This document shows, piece after piece, positions 1 through 11,500 of a DNA stretch of 64,000 nucleotides. Numbering within the stretch: position 1 is the first letter of the stretch; the number at the start of each line of letters is the position of its first letter. The translations under genes were made by a program, and so were the position numbers. The stretch covers positions 74,831,465 to 74,895,464 of the forward strand of contig NC_044572.1 in NCBI RefSeq assembly GCF_901933205.1, in the 5' to 3' direction. The DNA is from Camarhynchus parvulus. Taxonomy: Eukaryota; Chordata; Aves; Passeriformes; Thraupidae. The notes under the pieces are model-generated. The model had not been told where the DNA came from and ran no database searches. It saw only the letters and a list, made by a program, of their open reading frames with translations.

Positions 1-374
1 TGCTTATGTTAAAGTTAACACACCTGTATCATGCACAGTCTTTTGCTGGAAATTAATGCCTTTTAACTTAATGGGTTTGCTTATGATACTTGATTTTGTA
101 TCAATCATGTTTAGTCTAATTTGCATGTATAGAGCTAAACATATTAACACCATGTTAATATGCAGTATCTGGATATTTATGAGAAAGGGGATTAGCTGCA
201 AAGTCAAAAGTAGTAAGAGGGGGATTAATTGTTTTTTATCTATATATGGACCAGAAGGCTTTAATTTTAGGATTCCTTACTATGTCCAAAACATGATGAT
301 AAATCAAAATATATTTATTCTGTCCTCTGATTCTGGAGGAAAGGAAATAAATGTTTTGGACTGTCATGAGGAGT
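1..374. other. AT-rich unique sequence, nothing recognised
   Basis: No repeat family, exon or RNA gene is recognisable. A short open frame on the plus strand (56-379) gives a low-complexity, family-less peptide and looks like chance. The stretch ends where a degenerate LTR begins. Confidence 0.5.
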
Positions 375-850
375 TCTGAATATTCTGCTGTGATAGGTAG
401 ATAACTGCCGGGCCGCCAGATGCCTGCCCAGATGCTCTCTCACTCCCCCACTGGAGAGATGCTGCCATGGAAGACTGTGGGTTTAAACAGAGGGTGGAAT
501 CCCTTATGAGTTACTATCAGGCAAAACAGATTTGACTGTGGGAGAAGCTGTATTGGCATTTTAAATAGATCTGAGTTGTAAGAAACAAAGACAGAGTTTA
601 GAACAGCACTTTTCTTCCCCTGCCCTTTCCTGGGCTGAGCTTCACTCCAAGCTCTTTGATGCATCCTCAGGTGGCCCTGGCGCAGATTGTGGGGGACTGG
701 ATTATCGTCAGTCCAGAACAGCTCCTCTGCATCTCCGTTCTCCTCATACTTCTCCCTGGGTACCTTCCAGTTCCTGGAGCTCCTCTTCCCTCTCTCCCTT
801 CAGGATTTGGAGGTACAGTTCCAAATCTCATTTGCTCTGGGTAAACCCAG
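375..850 (-). mobile_element. Degenerate ERVL-type avian LTR fragment, minus strand
   Basis: Read on the minus strand, this segment follows the 3' half of a long avian ERVL-type LTR. The order seen on the plus strand is a C-rich block (tctctcactcccccactgg), then the 'caggcaaaacagatttgact' region, an AT-rich polyadenylation-side stretch, and a C/T-rich block around 'cctgggctgagcttcactcc'. The copy at 27302-28390 shows the same order in the opposite orientation. The remainder (about 665-850) is more GC-rich than its surroundings and could be a divergent U3 or another repeat. No target duplication or retroviral coding sequence is visible. The family placement comes from my recognition of the block order, not from an alignment. 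It is heavily mutated and presumably old. Confidence 0.5.
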
Positions 851-2040
851 TCATGTGTCTTAATATGTGTTTCTTTTGGTAGGGAAGATAACATTTCCTG
901 CTTTCAGACATTGGTTTATGTGATTTTGGGGCACTTTTACTGTAGTGAAGGAAGAAGCGGTTGAACTCTTGCTTTCTGACACCATCTGTGTTGAGAACTG
1001 CATACAAATAAAGAGGAAGACTTGGGTTTCTGGACCTCACTTCCCCTTGGGTGTTTCTTTTAATCTTTGTTTGTTTTGGTCAGGTTGTTGTTTTCTGTTG
1101 GTCTGTTTTTAAACAACTCACATTGCAATTATGCTGCTTTAAATTCAAGGTCTCTTCAATGAAAATGGTGTTTTTACTCTGTAGGTGATAAAACCTCTTT
1201 TCTTTCTTAAAAAAAACACTTTATGACTAAAGAGCTTGTATCAAATTGCAATTAGAAAAGTAAAAACCTAGATGTAGCTTAATGAGTAAATGAAGAGTTG
1301 GATAATGGTCGTCCCTTGTAGGAGATTTTAATGTGGAAAATGCTCTTTAATCATCTGATGATTATAGAAGAAGAGTGGTAATCTGTGCCACTTTGATGCC
1401 CTGGCAAGGTAATTTACTGTATTTTACTTTCTTGCTGTGAAACTGAATAGCCTCATTCTGTGCCCACACAGCAATCTGAAACATCTGGAGTCTGCTGTAT
1501 TCAGGAGTCTTTTATTTTTAAGTGTTCATCCCAAATTGAGTGAATGGAGAGCGGGTGCTTTCTGCTGCTGATGCACAGAAACATACAGGGGCTATGGATG
1601 TAGTTAGGTATAGAATTATTGCAAGGTACATTTTGTAAGCACTTTGCTTTTTAGAGAATCTTTATACTTATTTCTGAAAGCTGTTTTTTTTTTTTTGGAA
1701 AGTGAGCCAAATGCTTCGACTGGCTGTCTCAAAATGAAAAGCAACAGCCCCCACCAAACGCTTTTCTGCTGCCACAGTGAATGAACATGCCTTTAAAACT
1801 AAAGGCTCTGAAGTGTTGTGGCACTTTCTTCACATAGTGAAATACATAAGGGCTTAAGCCTATAGATTCTCCCTTCTGTATCTAAGTGACAAACTAAGGA
1901 TAGGTGAAGCACCAATCTGTGTGTGATCCTCCCCCTGTTTGTTATAGAGGGAAAGGAAAGGAAAAGAAGCTTCTCACCTTTGCTCCACAAGAGTATCCTC
2001 TTAATATCTAGTATAAGTCTATCTCAGCTTAAAATATGAT
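851..2040. other. Non-coding spacer with a T13 tract
   Basis: AT-rich unique sequence. The only structure seen is a run of 13 T at 1684-1696. A minus-strand open frame at 1799-1990 has no recognisable family. Nothing else is supported. Confidence 0.5.
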
Positions 2041-2692
2041 CCCTTTTTCTATGCTGTTGTGAAAAGTCCCTCTCTAGCTTTTTTGTAGGCCCCATGAGTT
2101 ATTGAAAGGCCACAGTTAGGTCACCCTGAACTTCTTCTCCAGGCTGAACCTCAGCTTTCTCAGCCTTCCTTCATAGGAGAGCTCTACAACCATCTTGACA
2201 ACCCTCCACTAGACTAGCTCCAACATTCCCATGTCCTTCCAGTGCTGGGGATCGCAGAGCTGATGCAGCACTGCAGATGGGGTCTCATAAGAGCAGAGCA
2301 GAGCGGCAGAATCCCCTCCCTGGCCCTGCTGCCCACACTGCTTTGGATGCAGCCCAAGACGCATTTGGCTTTCTGGGCTGGGAGTTCATATTGTCAGGTC
2401 ATGTCCAGCCTCTCATTCACAAACACCCCAAGGCCTTCTCAGCAGGGCTGCTCTCGATCTGTTCATCCTCCTGTGTAGATAGTGGATTGCCTCAACTTGG
2501 CCGCGACCTTGCACTTGGCTGTGTTAAATTTCCCGATGTTCCCATAGCCCACTTCTCAAGTTTGCCCAGGTCTCTCTGGATGGTGTACCATCTGCCAGGT
2601 GTGTTAACTGAACCACTCAGCTTGGTGTTGGGTGCAAAATTGCTGAGGGTGCACTCCGTCTTGGTTATGATGCCAATGAGTTAAATATAAAT
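2041..2692 (-). mobile_element. CR1 LINE fragment (ORF2 C-terminal part), minus strand
   Basis: CR1 is the dominant non-LTR retrotransposon of birds. Its ORF2 carries endonuclease and reverse transcriptase and runs almost to the 3' end of the element. Translating the minus strand near 2440-2470 gives DEQIESSPAEK, a recognisable stretch of the ORF2 C-terminal region, followed by LGCIQ and RAREGILPL further on. The frame is broken by stops and at least one 1-bp deletion just after the SSPAEK motif. The copy lacks both the 5' end and the final tail, so it is a doubly truncated fossil. Plus-strand open frames at 2242-2478 and 2277-2684 are antisense readings of it. Identification is firm; the subfamily is not assigned. 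Confidence 0.93.
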
Positions 2693-5028
2693 ATATGTAT
2701 ATATTTCTCACGTTGTTTTCTAAGTATTTTCAAGCTGCTTTTTATTTAGTGGCAAGTCCTATGTTGAGATGTTATGACTCTTCTACTGTAAGTGGCTACT
2801 TTGTGTGTATAATACTATAATCTTATGGCTGCGAATTGCTATCGTAGAATACTTCTGGTAGAACCTATTAAAAAAATCCAAAACAAACCCAAAACAACAC
2901 AAAAACTCTAAGGCATTTCTGTGTGTAAGAATATCTGTTACTAGGCTATCTGAAAACCTGTGAAGGGCACTTTTATGTTATGATGACAAGACAAAGTTAA
3001 CCTTTGAAACACTGATCATGTTTTTCATTAATGGAAGCCTAATTAGATGGTTATCATGTATGTAAAGTCAAAATAAGTGATCTGATTGCGGTTTTATTAT
3101 TTATTTAATTATCACAACTGCTTCTAGAATAGTATGCAGATGGTAGATTTGCTAAAACACTGTTTTAAAAAAAATAAGAAAAGAAGAAAAGTCAAAGCAG
3201 AGATTTCACTAAGTTATGGACTCAAACACCTGGGGTTTTATTGTGGGTTGTTTTTTTTCTTTTTTTTTTTTTTCCTCTCCTTTTGCCCTGTGTGCTTTAA
3301 AGAAAACAATGGCTGTGCAGAATTTTGGTTGAAAAAGCAAAAGCTGTATAATGAGAATACTACAGTTATCACAGTGCAATTCCATTGTACTGCTGTGTCC
3401 GTGTCCCACTTTTCCAATAAATCATAATAACCAGCTGACAATGCAAATATCGCAGCATGTTGTCTGGGAATTATTCTGATTAGTTTGTATCTTGCAAAGG
3501 CTTCTCTCACTCTTGAGCTTTCTCTCATGGTTGCTATTTTTCCCTGATACTTTGTGTCATAAGAGATACTGAGATTGCAGTGGCCATAATTCTGGTTCAA
3601 AGGTGGTTGCAACAGATCAGATTTGTTGCGTTTCAGGACTTTGGGGAGTATGCTGTTAATACAGATGGATTTTTTTTTACCATGTTTTCTTGCAGACTAT
3701 CTACAACTAGATTTTTAAATCCCTGTATAGAGCTTTGGCTTTAAATCTCACACAAAGACAAAAATGTATATTAAAGCACTGTAGGAACATACAGTCTGCA
3801 TATGTTTGTAATGTGTCTGGAATTTTATAATTTCTATAGAGATAAAAACACTGTTAAATTTTAATTCTTATATTTTTTATTCTTTTTCTTTTTCTCACAG
3901 AAACAACAAAGTTCCTTCTCTCGAAATTATAGATTTATTTTTTTTACCATTAATATATTTTATGTCTTACTGCCATAATGATTTCTGTGTAATAAGACAT
4001 AGTGGTCTTTTCTGGGAATTTACTGTGTGCTGAAAACCTGTATTCTCTGATGTAATGAAAATATGAGATTTTGACTCCAACATAAAGCTTGGAAATATGT
4101 GCTAGGTTTGTGGAAAAAATTAACAGAAAAGGATTAAAGTATGCATCTAAAAAATCTATTTAAATAGATCTCTTTTTTTTGGGTCTAAAAGTTTAACTAG
4201 AATTACAGTGGTTGAAGTCATCACAGCATCTTATAGGGTGACTACAGTGAAAGACCTACCAAAGCTTCTAGAATTGTTGTCCATTATGAAAAACCTTAGA
4301 CAAGACAAAGTAACCTGCTTATGTGGTCATGTTAATTTTCTGACCTCCTTCTCTTGAGGTGTTTAGTCTTATTATTGAAAACACACAAGCACCACATTTT
4401 TCAAAATAGTTTGTCCAGGTAAACTTGTATCATTTGTATTCTTGCATACATCATTAGTATTTATTGCATATGTTTTGGCTAGGAATGCAGTTTAAGCATT
4501 TAGATTCGATTTCTCACTCTGACACAAATTTCTCAAGCTGTCCTAAGTAATCCAGCTTTCCTATAGCTCAATCTTCAGTCTATGTAATAGATTATTTAAT
4601 AAATATTCTTCCCATTGTGAGAGAATACACTCTGTAACTGTGCAAATAAACTTATGATGGATTCCAAAATGCTTAGAAGTGTGGGATAGATCCACATGCC
4701 AGAGGTGGATGTGTGAAGTAGTTATGTGCCCCAGTATGACAAATGAGTTCAAGCAAACAGCCTTGTCCCAGCATATATTTGAAGTGTTTGGAGAGTTATA
4801 CTAGCTTCATATTAACTGTGGGACCTTTGCAGTGTTAACAGGGTAGGCTTTGGTTTTAGGGGAAAATACCAACTCTACTTTTTTCAGAGGATTATAGTAT
4901 CACCTTCTGCTCATCGTGAAAGAAATTTTAGCTTAGAGATACATACTTTCTAGGGGAAGACAAACAAATTTCATAAAATTATGGAGGTGAAATATGGAGA
5001 GACTGTACAAATTCACAATATTGCAAGC
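2693..5028. other. AT-rich non-coding spacer
   Basis: No repeat family or exon is recognised. It contains a T-rich tract at 3251-3273 (interrupted by one C), which creates the Phe-rich and Lys-rich open frames around 3134-3612. These are low-complexity artefacts. Short T runs occur near 4171. Nothing else is seen. Confidence 0.5.
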
Positions 5029-5325
5029 CATAGAATCACAGAGTAGTTTGGGTTGGAAGGGACCTTTAAAGATCATCTAGTCCAACCTCCTTGGCATGAG
5101 CAGGGACATTTTCAAGTAGATAGGGTTCCTCAGAGCCCTGTCCAGTTTGACCATGAATATTTCCAGCAGTGGGGCACCTTCCACTTCTTTGGACAACCTG
5201 TTTCGATGTTTCACCAGCCTCATTATAAAAAAATCTTCTTTCTAATACTTGCAGTGAATTTGTCCCCTTTTAGTTTAAAACCTTTACCCCATGTCTTCCC
5301 AGAGCAGGACTTGCTAAAAATTCTT
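5029..5325 (-). mobile_element. CR1 LINE 3' end, minus strand
   Basis: On the plus strand it opens with 'catagaatcacagagtagtt' and continues through 'gggttggaagggaccttta' and 'gatcatctagtccaacc', the reverse complement of the CR1 3' terminus. It then runs into the antisense of the ORF2 C-terminus up to about 'gagcaggacttgctaaaaa'. It is about 300 bp and 5'-truncated, as is usual for CR1. The tail end is intact, so this insertion preserves the original 3' junction at about 5029. The plus-strand open frame 5053-5409 is an antisense reading and not a gene. Confidence 0.95.
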
Positions 5326-5854
5326 ACCATAATGTTATTTTCTTATGGAAGTGTACTTGGTTTTAAACATAAAAAAGGAATGGTTTTTGCTTCATTTATT
5401 AGAGTATAAATAAAAATCCCATTCCTGGGTAAATATGTTTTTTTCTCCTACTTTTCTCAAGATGCATTCCTGGCAACAAACAGATAAAGTTATTAGAAAA
5501 ATCTACAAAGAGCAACTGCTTCACTACCAAAATATAAAAAGAAATTCAGCAGAAAAAGCAATTTAATTGGGAGAGAGCTAGTGGGCAAAGAACTGGAAAG
5601 AAGGCCCCATGTCTCAAGATTTCTCTGAGGACAGAATATAAAAAAAATGCCAGGTTTTTTTAGAAAGAACCACGGGCACATCTGAACATTTTAGATAAAT
5701 GTTTTATTGGATGAATCCCATTCTAGTAGCATATGCTGGCAGCAGGGGTTATGACTGAACTACAGCAAATGCCAAGATTTAGTTAAATATGTTTCAGAAT
5801 GGCTAGGCTGGACTCTAATTGCCTACTGTAAAAATAAGAAATTGTCATGGCTGG
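5326..5854. other. Non-coding spacer between CR1 and the LTR composite
   Basis: Unique AT-rich sequence. A short minus-strand open frame (5493-5681) is hydrophobic and Ser/Leu/Phe-rich with no recognisable family. Nothing else is seen. Confidence 0.45.
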
Positions 5855-5997
5855 TGTTGTGGTTTAAACCCAGACAGCAGCTGAACACCACTCGCTCACC
5901 ACCCACCCTGGGGTATGATGGGAGAGAGAATTACAAGGGTCAAACTGAGAGCTCATGGGGTGAGACAGAGACAATTTAATAGGGAGAGAAAAAGCCA

Positions 5998-6415
5998 TGC
6001 TCTCCTGGCTCTGGCCAGGCCAGGGTTAATTTGTGTCAGGGAAGGGGCAGAGCTAGGACATGGTAGCAATTCTATATCACTTCACATCATTCTCTGGGGA
6101 TAGGAGAAGGGTCTCCCTTCTGGGTTGGGGTAACATGGTGGTGATTGGATCAGGGTCCATAGTGAGAATTTTCATGTGGATTTCTTTCCTCTCTCTTGTA
6201 CACTTTTGTTATTAATATTGTTGCTGTTAGTGTTCATTTTCGCGTCTCGTTGCTGTTTCCAGTAAATTGACCTTATCTCAACCCTTGAGCTGTACCTTTT
6301 GTGCCTCTAGTTCTCATCTCCAGCCCACAGTAGGGTGAGGGGAGGGGGAGTAGGGAGTGGTGCATGGTTTCAGTGGGGACACTAAACTGGATAATACTGT
6401 TCCTAAACCATGACA
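5998..6415 (+). mobile_element. Second ERV LTR nested in the first, plus strand
   Basis: About 418 bp beginning tgctctcctggctctggcc and ending cctaaaccatgaca, with the TG...CA termini usual for LTRs. It carries 'gggttaatttgtgtcaggga' near its start. Toward the end it has 'cttttgttattaatattgtt', 'ccttatctcaacccttgagc' and 'cccacagtagggtgagg', the U5-side landmarks of a recurrent avian LTR family. It interrupts the older minus-strand LTR whose two halves flank it, so it inserted later. The neighbouring bases (gcca before, caca after) do not make a convincing target duplication, so the exact ends are uncertain by a few bases. It includes a G-rich run at 6333-6355. Confidence 0.75.
6333..6355 (+). 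other. G-quadruplex-type motif inside the nested LTR
   Basis: Four G runs (3, 4, 5 and 3 bases) are separated by loops of 3, 1 and 4 bases, which satisfies the usual G3+N1-7 rule. It lies toward the 3' end of the plus-strand LTR. Whether it folds is not known from sequence. Confidence 0.7.
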
Positions 6416-7037
6416 CACATATGACCAAAACAAGGAATTAATTCCCTGTATCCTATAGGCAGGCAACTGTTCAGCCATGATGCACAGATCAGGGCCCCAT
6501 CACTCACAACAGTGACTTGGGAAGACAAATACCATAACTCTTCCCTTCTTCTCCCTTGCTTTATGTATTAAGCATGAAATATCTCTCTGATCAGTTGGAA
6601 TCAGCTGTCCTGGTTGTGTGCCCTCCCAACCTTTTATGCATCCCCAGCCTCCTTGCTGCTGGTGTGAGAAGCAGAAAAGCCTTGATGCTGTGTAAGCTCT
6701 GCTCAGCAGTAATGAAAGCATCCTGGTTATTGACACTTTCCACCACAAAAACATAGCCCCATAACAGCTGCTGTGCAGAAAATTTTACTCAGTCATAGTC
6801 CAAACCAGCATACCTGCTGATACTGGAAGCAGCAGCACCAGAAATTTGTACCTTGAACACAGCAGAGTATCCAAGAGGGTCATGGATAGGCAGCTTACTG
6901 TACAGGCACCTCACCTGCTGCTCACTGTAACATCTTGTGCTACTTCTTTGAAGGTTGGGTGCCTATCTGCATTTGTGCATCTCCTCTTAGTTTGTGGAGA
7001 TGGGTCTGTGCTGGGCAGATGCCTCCTGGGATGGGTC

Positions 7038-7680
7038 TGTTATAAATGATCAAATCGGAAACCAAATTTATAAGAAAATTAAGAAAATTTAGCAATGATT
7101 TATTAGATTGTTAACAAAATAGAACTTCGAGAAAGAAAAACCACCACAACCAAGGCAGCATCAACTCCGGGTGTTGGCGCTGGGTGAACCTGGATCCGAC
7201 CAACAAAGTGTCAGCATCTCCCCAGTGGTTCACCCTGACTGCTTCATGCAGTGAGCTTATACACAGTTTATTCTGCCTGAGGCAGAGATGACTGAATGTT
7301 CCTTTGTGTCTCTTCACATGTAGAACTGGGGCCATACATGTGCAGGAATAGACAAAAGTGACTCCAGGTGTCTAGATGGTTGTCTGAACACTTCGGAAGA
7401 GTCTGCATTCACATGTAGCAGAGTGGTGCTTGAGTGTGGTAGGTGCGCTCTCCCAGGTGCAGGTCCCTCGTGAGTGGCTCTGACATTCCAGGGAAGTCAG
7501 CAATCATGGCCCGGAAGGTTTCATTAATACGTTAACAGAATTGATATTATCTTAACCGTTGTCTGGGAACTAATTGAACAAACATAAGACTCTGCTCCCA
7601 GCCGGGTGGTCAAAGACATAGCTTGGATTTTACAATATTTCATACATAAATAGCATGAATTATCTCTACCATATAGGACA
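7038..7680 (-). mobile_element. LTR (solo, ERV1-like?) with 4-bp target duplication, minus strand
   Basis: The element begins TGTTATAAATG at 7038 and ends TATAGGACA at 7680. It is flanked on both sides by GGTC (7034-7037 and 7681-7684), the pattern expected of an integrated LTR with TG...CA ends. Read on the minus strand it has LTR architecture: a TATA-like box (plus strand 'gcttatacacagttta', around 7255-7270), then a moderately GC-rich stretch, then an AATAAA polyadenylation signal (plus strand tttatt, 7099-7104), with an AT-rich end at 7038. A 4-bp duplication is typical of gammaretrovirus-like (ERV1) integrases. The ERV1 assignment is inferred from that alone. The minus-strand open frame at 7111-7335 is part of the LTR and not a gene. 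Confidence 0.72.
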
Positions 7681-7684
7681 GGTC

Positions 7685-10600
7685 TGAGTGCAGCTGAGTG
7701 CTCCTATTCCTGCCATTGCCTCTGAGCTCCTTTGTGGTTCTGGGGATTAGCTTTATCGCACAACCTAGCAATAATGAAAGCAGCATAATGCCTTATGAAT
7801 AACAGGCTGTGTTTGCTAGTTAGTTATAATGGAGGATTACTGTTATACAAGTTGCAATGTATGCAAGTCTCCAGAGAGGAAGATGTCCCTAATTGAAATA
7901 ATTGTAAGTTAGATTGTTTTGCTGAGAATACTATGTTTTTTGCCTTTGCCTTGTCCTTAAAATACTCTTCATAACTGATCCTTTTGACTTCTGTTTTTAA
8001 TGATTTTTCTTCGGAATACTCAAACTGTAGATTGTCTTTCACAAATGAGTTTGTAAAATGAGAATTAAATTCACTTTGTTCTCTTTCACTCTTCCCTAGC
8101 TATCTGACATGTTGGTTATTTACAAGGTTATGCTGTGTTCTGCTAATTGTCGAGTTATTCTGGCGTGACAGTATTGTTTCATGTAGAAGTTTTGCCTGGG
8201 ATAAAGTCATCAGGAAAACAAGTTTAGACAGTCCTGCGATTCAGAACTTTAAAAGAATCAGTCTCCAGTGCACAGAACTGCCTGTCACTGTTGCAGCAAG
8301 ACGAACCTGAATGGGCCCTGAGAGAGAAGGATAAGTGCTCTTTATCAGGGAATTGAGACCTTTCTGAAATGTGCCAACCAACTGGGGACACACAGCATGA
8401 AGATATATGCCCTGCAGATTTAACTCTTCTTTCTATGTTTTGTTTGATTTCTAAAATCACGGACAGGGTGATAGTCAATGGAAAAGATCATCATTCAGTA
8501 AAATGCTCTTTTGGCTAATATAATATTTTGAAAAACAGAAAAAAGGAAAAGCTTTCAGAATCAGAAAAGCTGAAACAGTCAGCTGGTGTGCTATCCCAGG
8601 ATTTTAAGTGTAGTCATTGAACTGAGTTCTCAGTTTCTTTTCTGTTTGAGATGGGCAAAAGAATTTATCTCCTGGTTGGTGAGTGTTTGGTTCTGTGTTA
8701 GTTATCTGCAAGGAAACATGTAATTTTATAAGCAGATAATGTAAGACAAAGGAAATACTCAAAAGTGCTTATGGGAAGGCCTTTATAAGTTGAGCTTGAC
8801 TAATTATATTCAGCTGGCTGTGGGGAAGTAGAGATGTGAAGCTTTCACTGGTGGACGCCAGTCTCTGGAATATGTTTTTAAATAGGCTTGAGTATGTGTG
8901 GAACTGCCTTTTCTCAAACTCTACCTATGTCTTATCATTGGTATGAAAAGCCATGGTAAAAATATTGATGAAAACCAGCCTGTAACTGAAGTAAATCCCT
9001 CATATTTCTCAGATCTCCCCTTCTATGAGGTATTCTGGGGTTTTTAGAGGGAGGTGGAAGTGTTGTTAAAACACAGTTACTTCTTATCCTATTTAAATCT
9101 GCACAGATGATAAAGATTTAGTACTTTTCAATCTTTTTTATAAACTCTTGCCAACAAAAAGTTGGAGTCAGTGTAATTTTAGCATTCATATGTTCTGGTA
9201 GCTTCTTATCAATGGGTTTCTTTCTAACTATCCTTCAACAATCCATCAGCAAACAAGGATGAGAGGTAGTGATGGGTGTTGCAGAATGAGAATGTGAACA
9301 AAGAGCTCAATGTTCAGATCAAAGCATTTTTACGTAAGTATATCTCATTCAGGCTTAACTGACTGAAATTTACCCATTATTCCAGCCTCTTCATAGGCTG
9401 ACTTTTTTAGCATTTTAGCTTATAATGGGCAATCTGTGACTACCCTTAAATGATCTAAAGAGGGGTCTGGCAGTTTGGCTGTGTATTTGGTGTAATAGAT
9501 GTATCAATGGCTACAGATGTAATTGCTACTACCAGTTTCATGTGCAGATCCAGTGTTTTCAGAATCTCTGCTTATGAGATGTCAGTGCTGCCATCTTACA
9601 AATATTAAAGGAATAAGAATAAATTCAGTCTTTGAAAACATCAGTTAGAAGGGCTGGATGGTGCCTTCTGAACATGTTCCAGCCACTAGTGGTTTTAAAA
9701 AAATTGGAAGCTGCAAAATTTTTATAGCAGTTAATTTTACAGAGAACATTATAATAATATTTATGTGATTTGTTGGAATTTTCTGAAAATTGTTTAAATC
9801 CAAACAACTGAGTTTCTACAACTTAGTATCAAAGCCCTTTAAAATACCTTCTTTTTTCTTTCTCATATCTCATTAAATATTTGAAAAACTTTTTAGAGGC
9901 TCACTTGATGATATCCCACCTATAATGAAAAAAGTGCTCTGTAGATGGAGGTGTCTTGAAGAGATCTCAAAAGGTCATATTGTCATAATCCCTGCTTAAT
10001 GAAATCAGGAGAGGAGTTGTGTTTGGGTATTTAAACAGCCACTTGCAGCATACATATGTTTTTTCTGTTGAAATCTTGGATTAACTATGCACTGTAAGAT
10101 GCAAAGTCCAATAATTAGTGTTAATAAACTTCAAAGACAGCAGCGTAGGAAAGCGTGTAGTACAAATGTAATTACAAGCTGTTATGATAGTTTACAAAAA
10201 TATGTATGTGCTTTATGTTGCTTTCTGCTTTGATTTTTATATGGAGGTTACAACAAATAAAATGGTCTCCAGAGATTATTTCTCTTGCTGCTGAGAAAGC
10301 ACATCTCATACTTACTACGCAGCTTTCTAATTCTCCACTGTTTCCTTTCCTCTTGCGTATGAGCTTTTATCCTGTAAAAATGGGGGTTTAACATTCTGAG
10401 TCTTAAATGTTGAAACAGTTCTGCCTGCTACCTATTTTCCCCACTGCATTTTATGCACCAAGTGGCTTGTAACTCAGCATGGCTTGTGTTTCCAGCACTA
10501 GCTGGATTCCAGCACTTTCAGAAATAAGCTGTTCTCTGACTGTGAGGGACAGCTGCAGTTGTGCCACTGTCTGCTACTTACAATGAATGTTGAGAAAACA

Positions 10601-11500
10601 GAAATATTCTTGCCTTCCTTGAGGTAAAAAAAATGTCTGGCAAAGTGATGTTGTGTTTGAATATGAAGCAGTCATACAAGTTCAGATCTCCCCATTTAGT
10701 AAGATTCAGATTATCAGTCCATGGAAGTATATGCTTGCATTAATGTTAACAAAATTTAACTATGTAAAATACACAAGTCTTCAGTGCTAAGGAATGTACA
10801 GGATTGGACAGGATCATCTCTTATGAAGTCCAGCTTTTCATAGATGTAATTTTGCATATAAAATTTTCCCTATCATTATTATTGGTTTATTCTCTTCAAA
10901 AAATTATTTATGCTAAAACATAGGTTTGGAATTCCAATATTCCAAAAATTAGGTTTTCTGTTTCCTTATGCAATTATTTAATATTTCTCTTACCTGAGAA
11001 AAGAATAAATAATAATTGGAGTTTGTTTTGTTTTGTTTCTTTTTTGGCATAGCATATCTAGTTAGACTTGGCTGGAGTAGTTTTATGGCATCGTTTTTGC
11101 CAAAGGAACAATTCCATGATGTGATAAGATACAGCTGGTCATGCTATCAGATATGTTGATGAGTGGCAAATGATATTTAGATTTAAGACAAGGTTGTTTT
11201 TTTCTCTTAACCATTATCTGTCACATGTCATAATGGCTTAGCCCATCTAGGATATGCCTCATGCCTAATGCTTTCTTCTTTTTTCTTTTTGGTCTATGGG
11301 AAACCAAAATCTTATCTCGCAAAGCTTTTTTGACTAATAAATTATGGGTGTATTATGTGGTTATGGATGTACCCATCTCATTCTCTAGCTGTAGAATGAA
11401 AATGCCATTACCAGTAACTGAAGGAGGGCCGGAAATAAGAGTACACTGTATTGTACAGAGGTATTGTTGAGAGCTGAATAAACAAAAAGCTGAATAAACT
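7685..11500. other. Non-coding spacer, no repeats recognised
   Basis: About 3.8 kb of AT-rich sequence with no recognisable transposon, exon or RNA gene. Small T/G low-complexity patches occur (for example 11021-11046). Short open frames (7824-8042, 8224-8478, 9625-9807, 10206-10391, 11261-11470) show no family motifs. Confidence 0.5.

Larger units (their letters stand above)
5855..6810 (-). mobile_element. Avian ERV LTR on the minus strand, split by a second LTR
   Basis: Two separated blocks belong to one LTR family that is common in birds. Block 1 (5855-5997) opens with tgttgtggtttaaaccc, followed by a C-rich segment, 'gggagagaattac' and 'acaatttaatagg'. Block 2 (about 6416-6810) resumes with 'aaaacaaggaatt', then 'gacttgggaagacaaat', 'cagctgtcctggttgtgtgc', 'gctcagcagtaatgaaagc' and ends 'ccaaaccagca'. 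Together they give about 540 bp of one LTR, its polyadenylation side at 5855 and its U3 start at 6810, so it reads on the minus strand. The TATA region is degraded (plus strand 'gctttatgtatta'). The gap between the blocks is filled by the plus-strand LTR at 5998-6415. No clean target duplication was found and no gag, pol or env is present, so it is probably a solo LTR. Confidence 0.8.

Noticed and set aside
656..894. Possible exon with a pyrimidine-rich acceptor (ctctctcccttcag at about 790-803)
   Set aside because: It lies in a repeat-like GC-rich segment adjoining an LTR fragment; no known protein is encoded and no donor/acceptor pair is convincing.
2242..2684. Two overlapping plus-strand open frames
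   Set aside because: Antisense of the CR1 ORF2 fragment at 2041-2692.
3238..3612. Lys-rich and Phe-rich open frames
   Set aside because: Created by the T-rich tract at 3251-3273.
5053..5409. 118-codon plus-strand open frame
   Set aside because: It is the antisense reading of a CR1 3' end plus flanking DNA.
5855..6415. A foldback DNA transposon with inverted ends
   Set aside because: The sequence beyond 6415 continues the first LTR, so two nested LTRs in opposite orientation explain the inverted similarity better.
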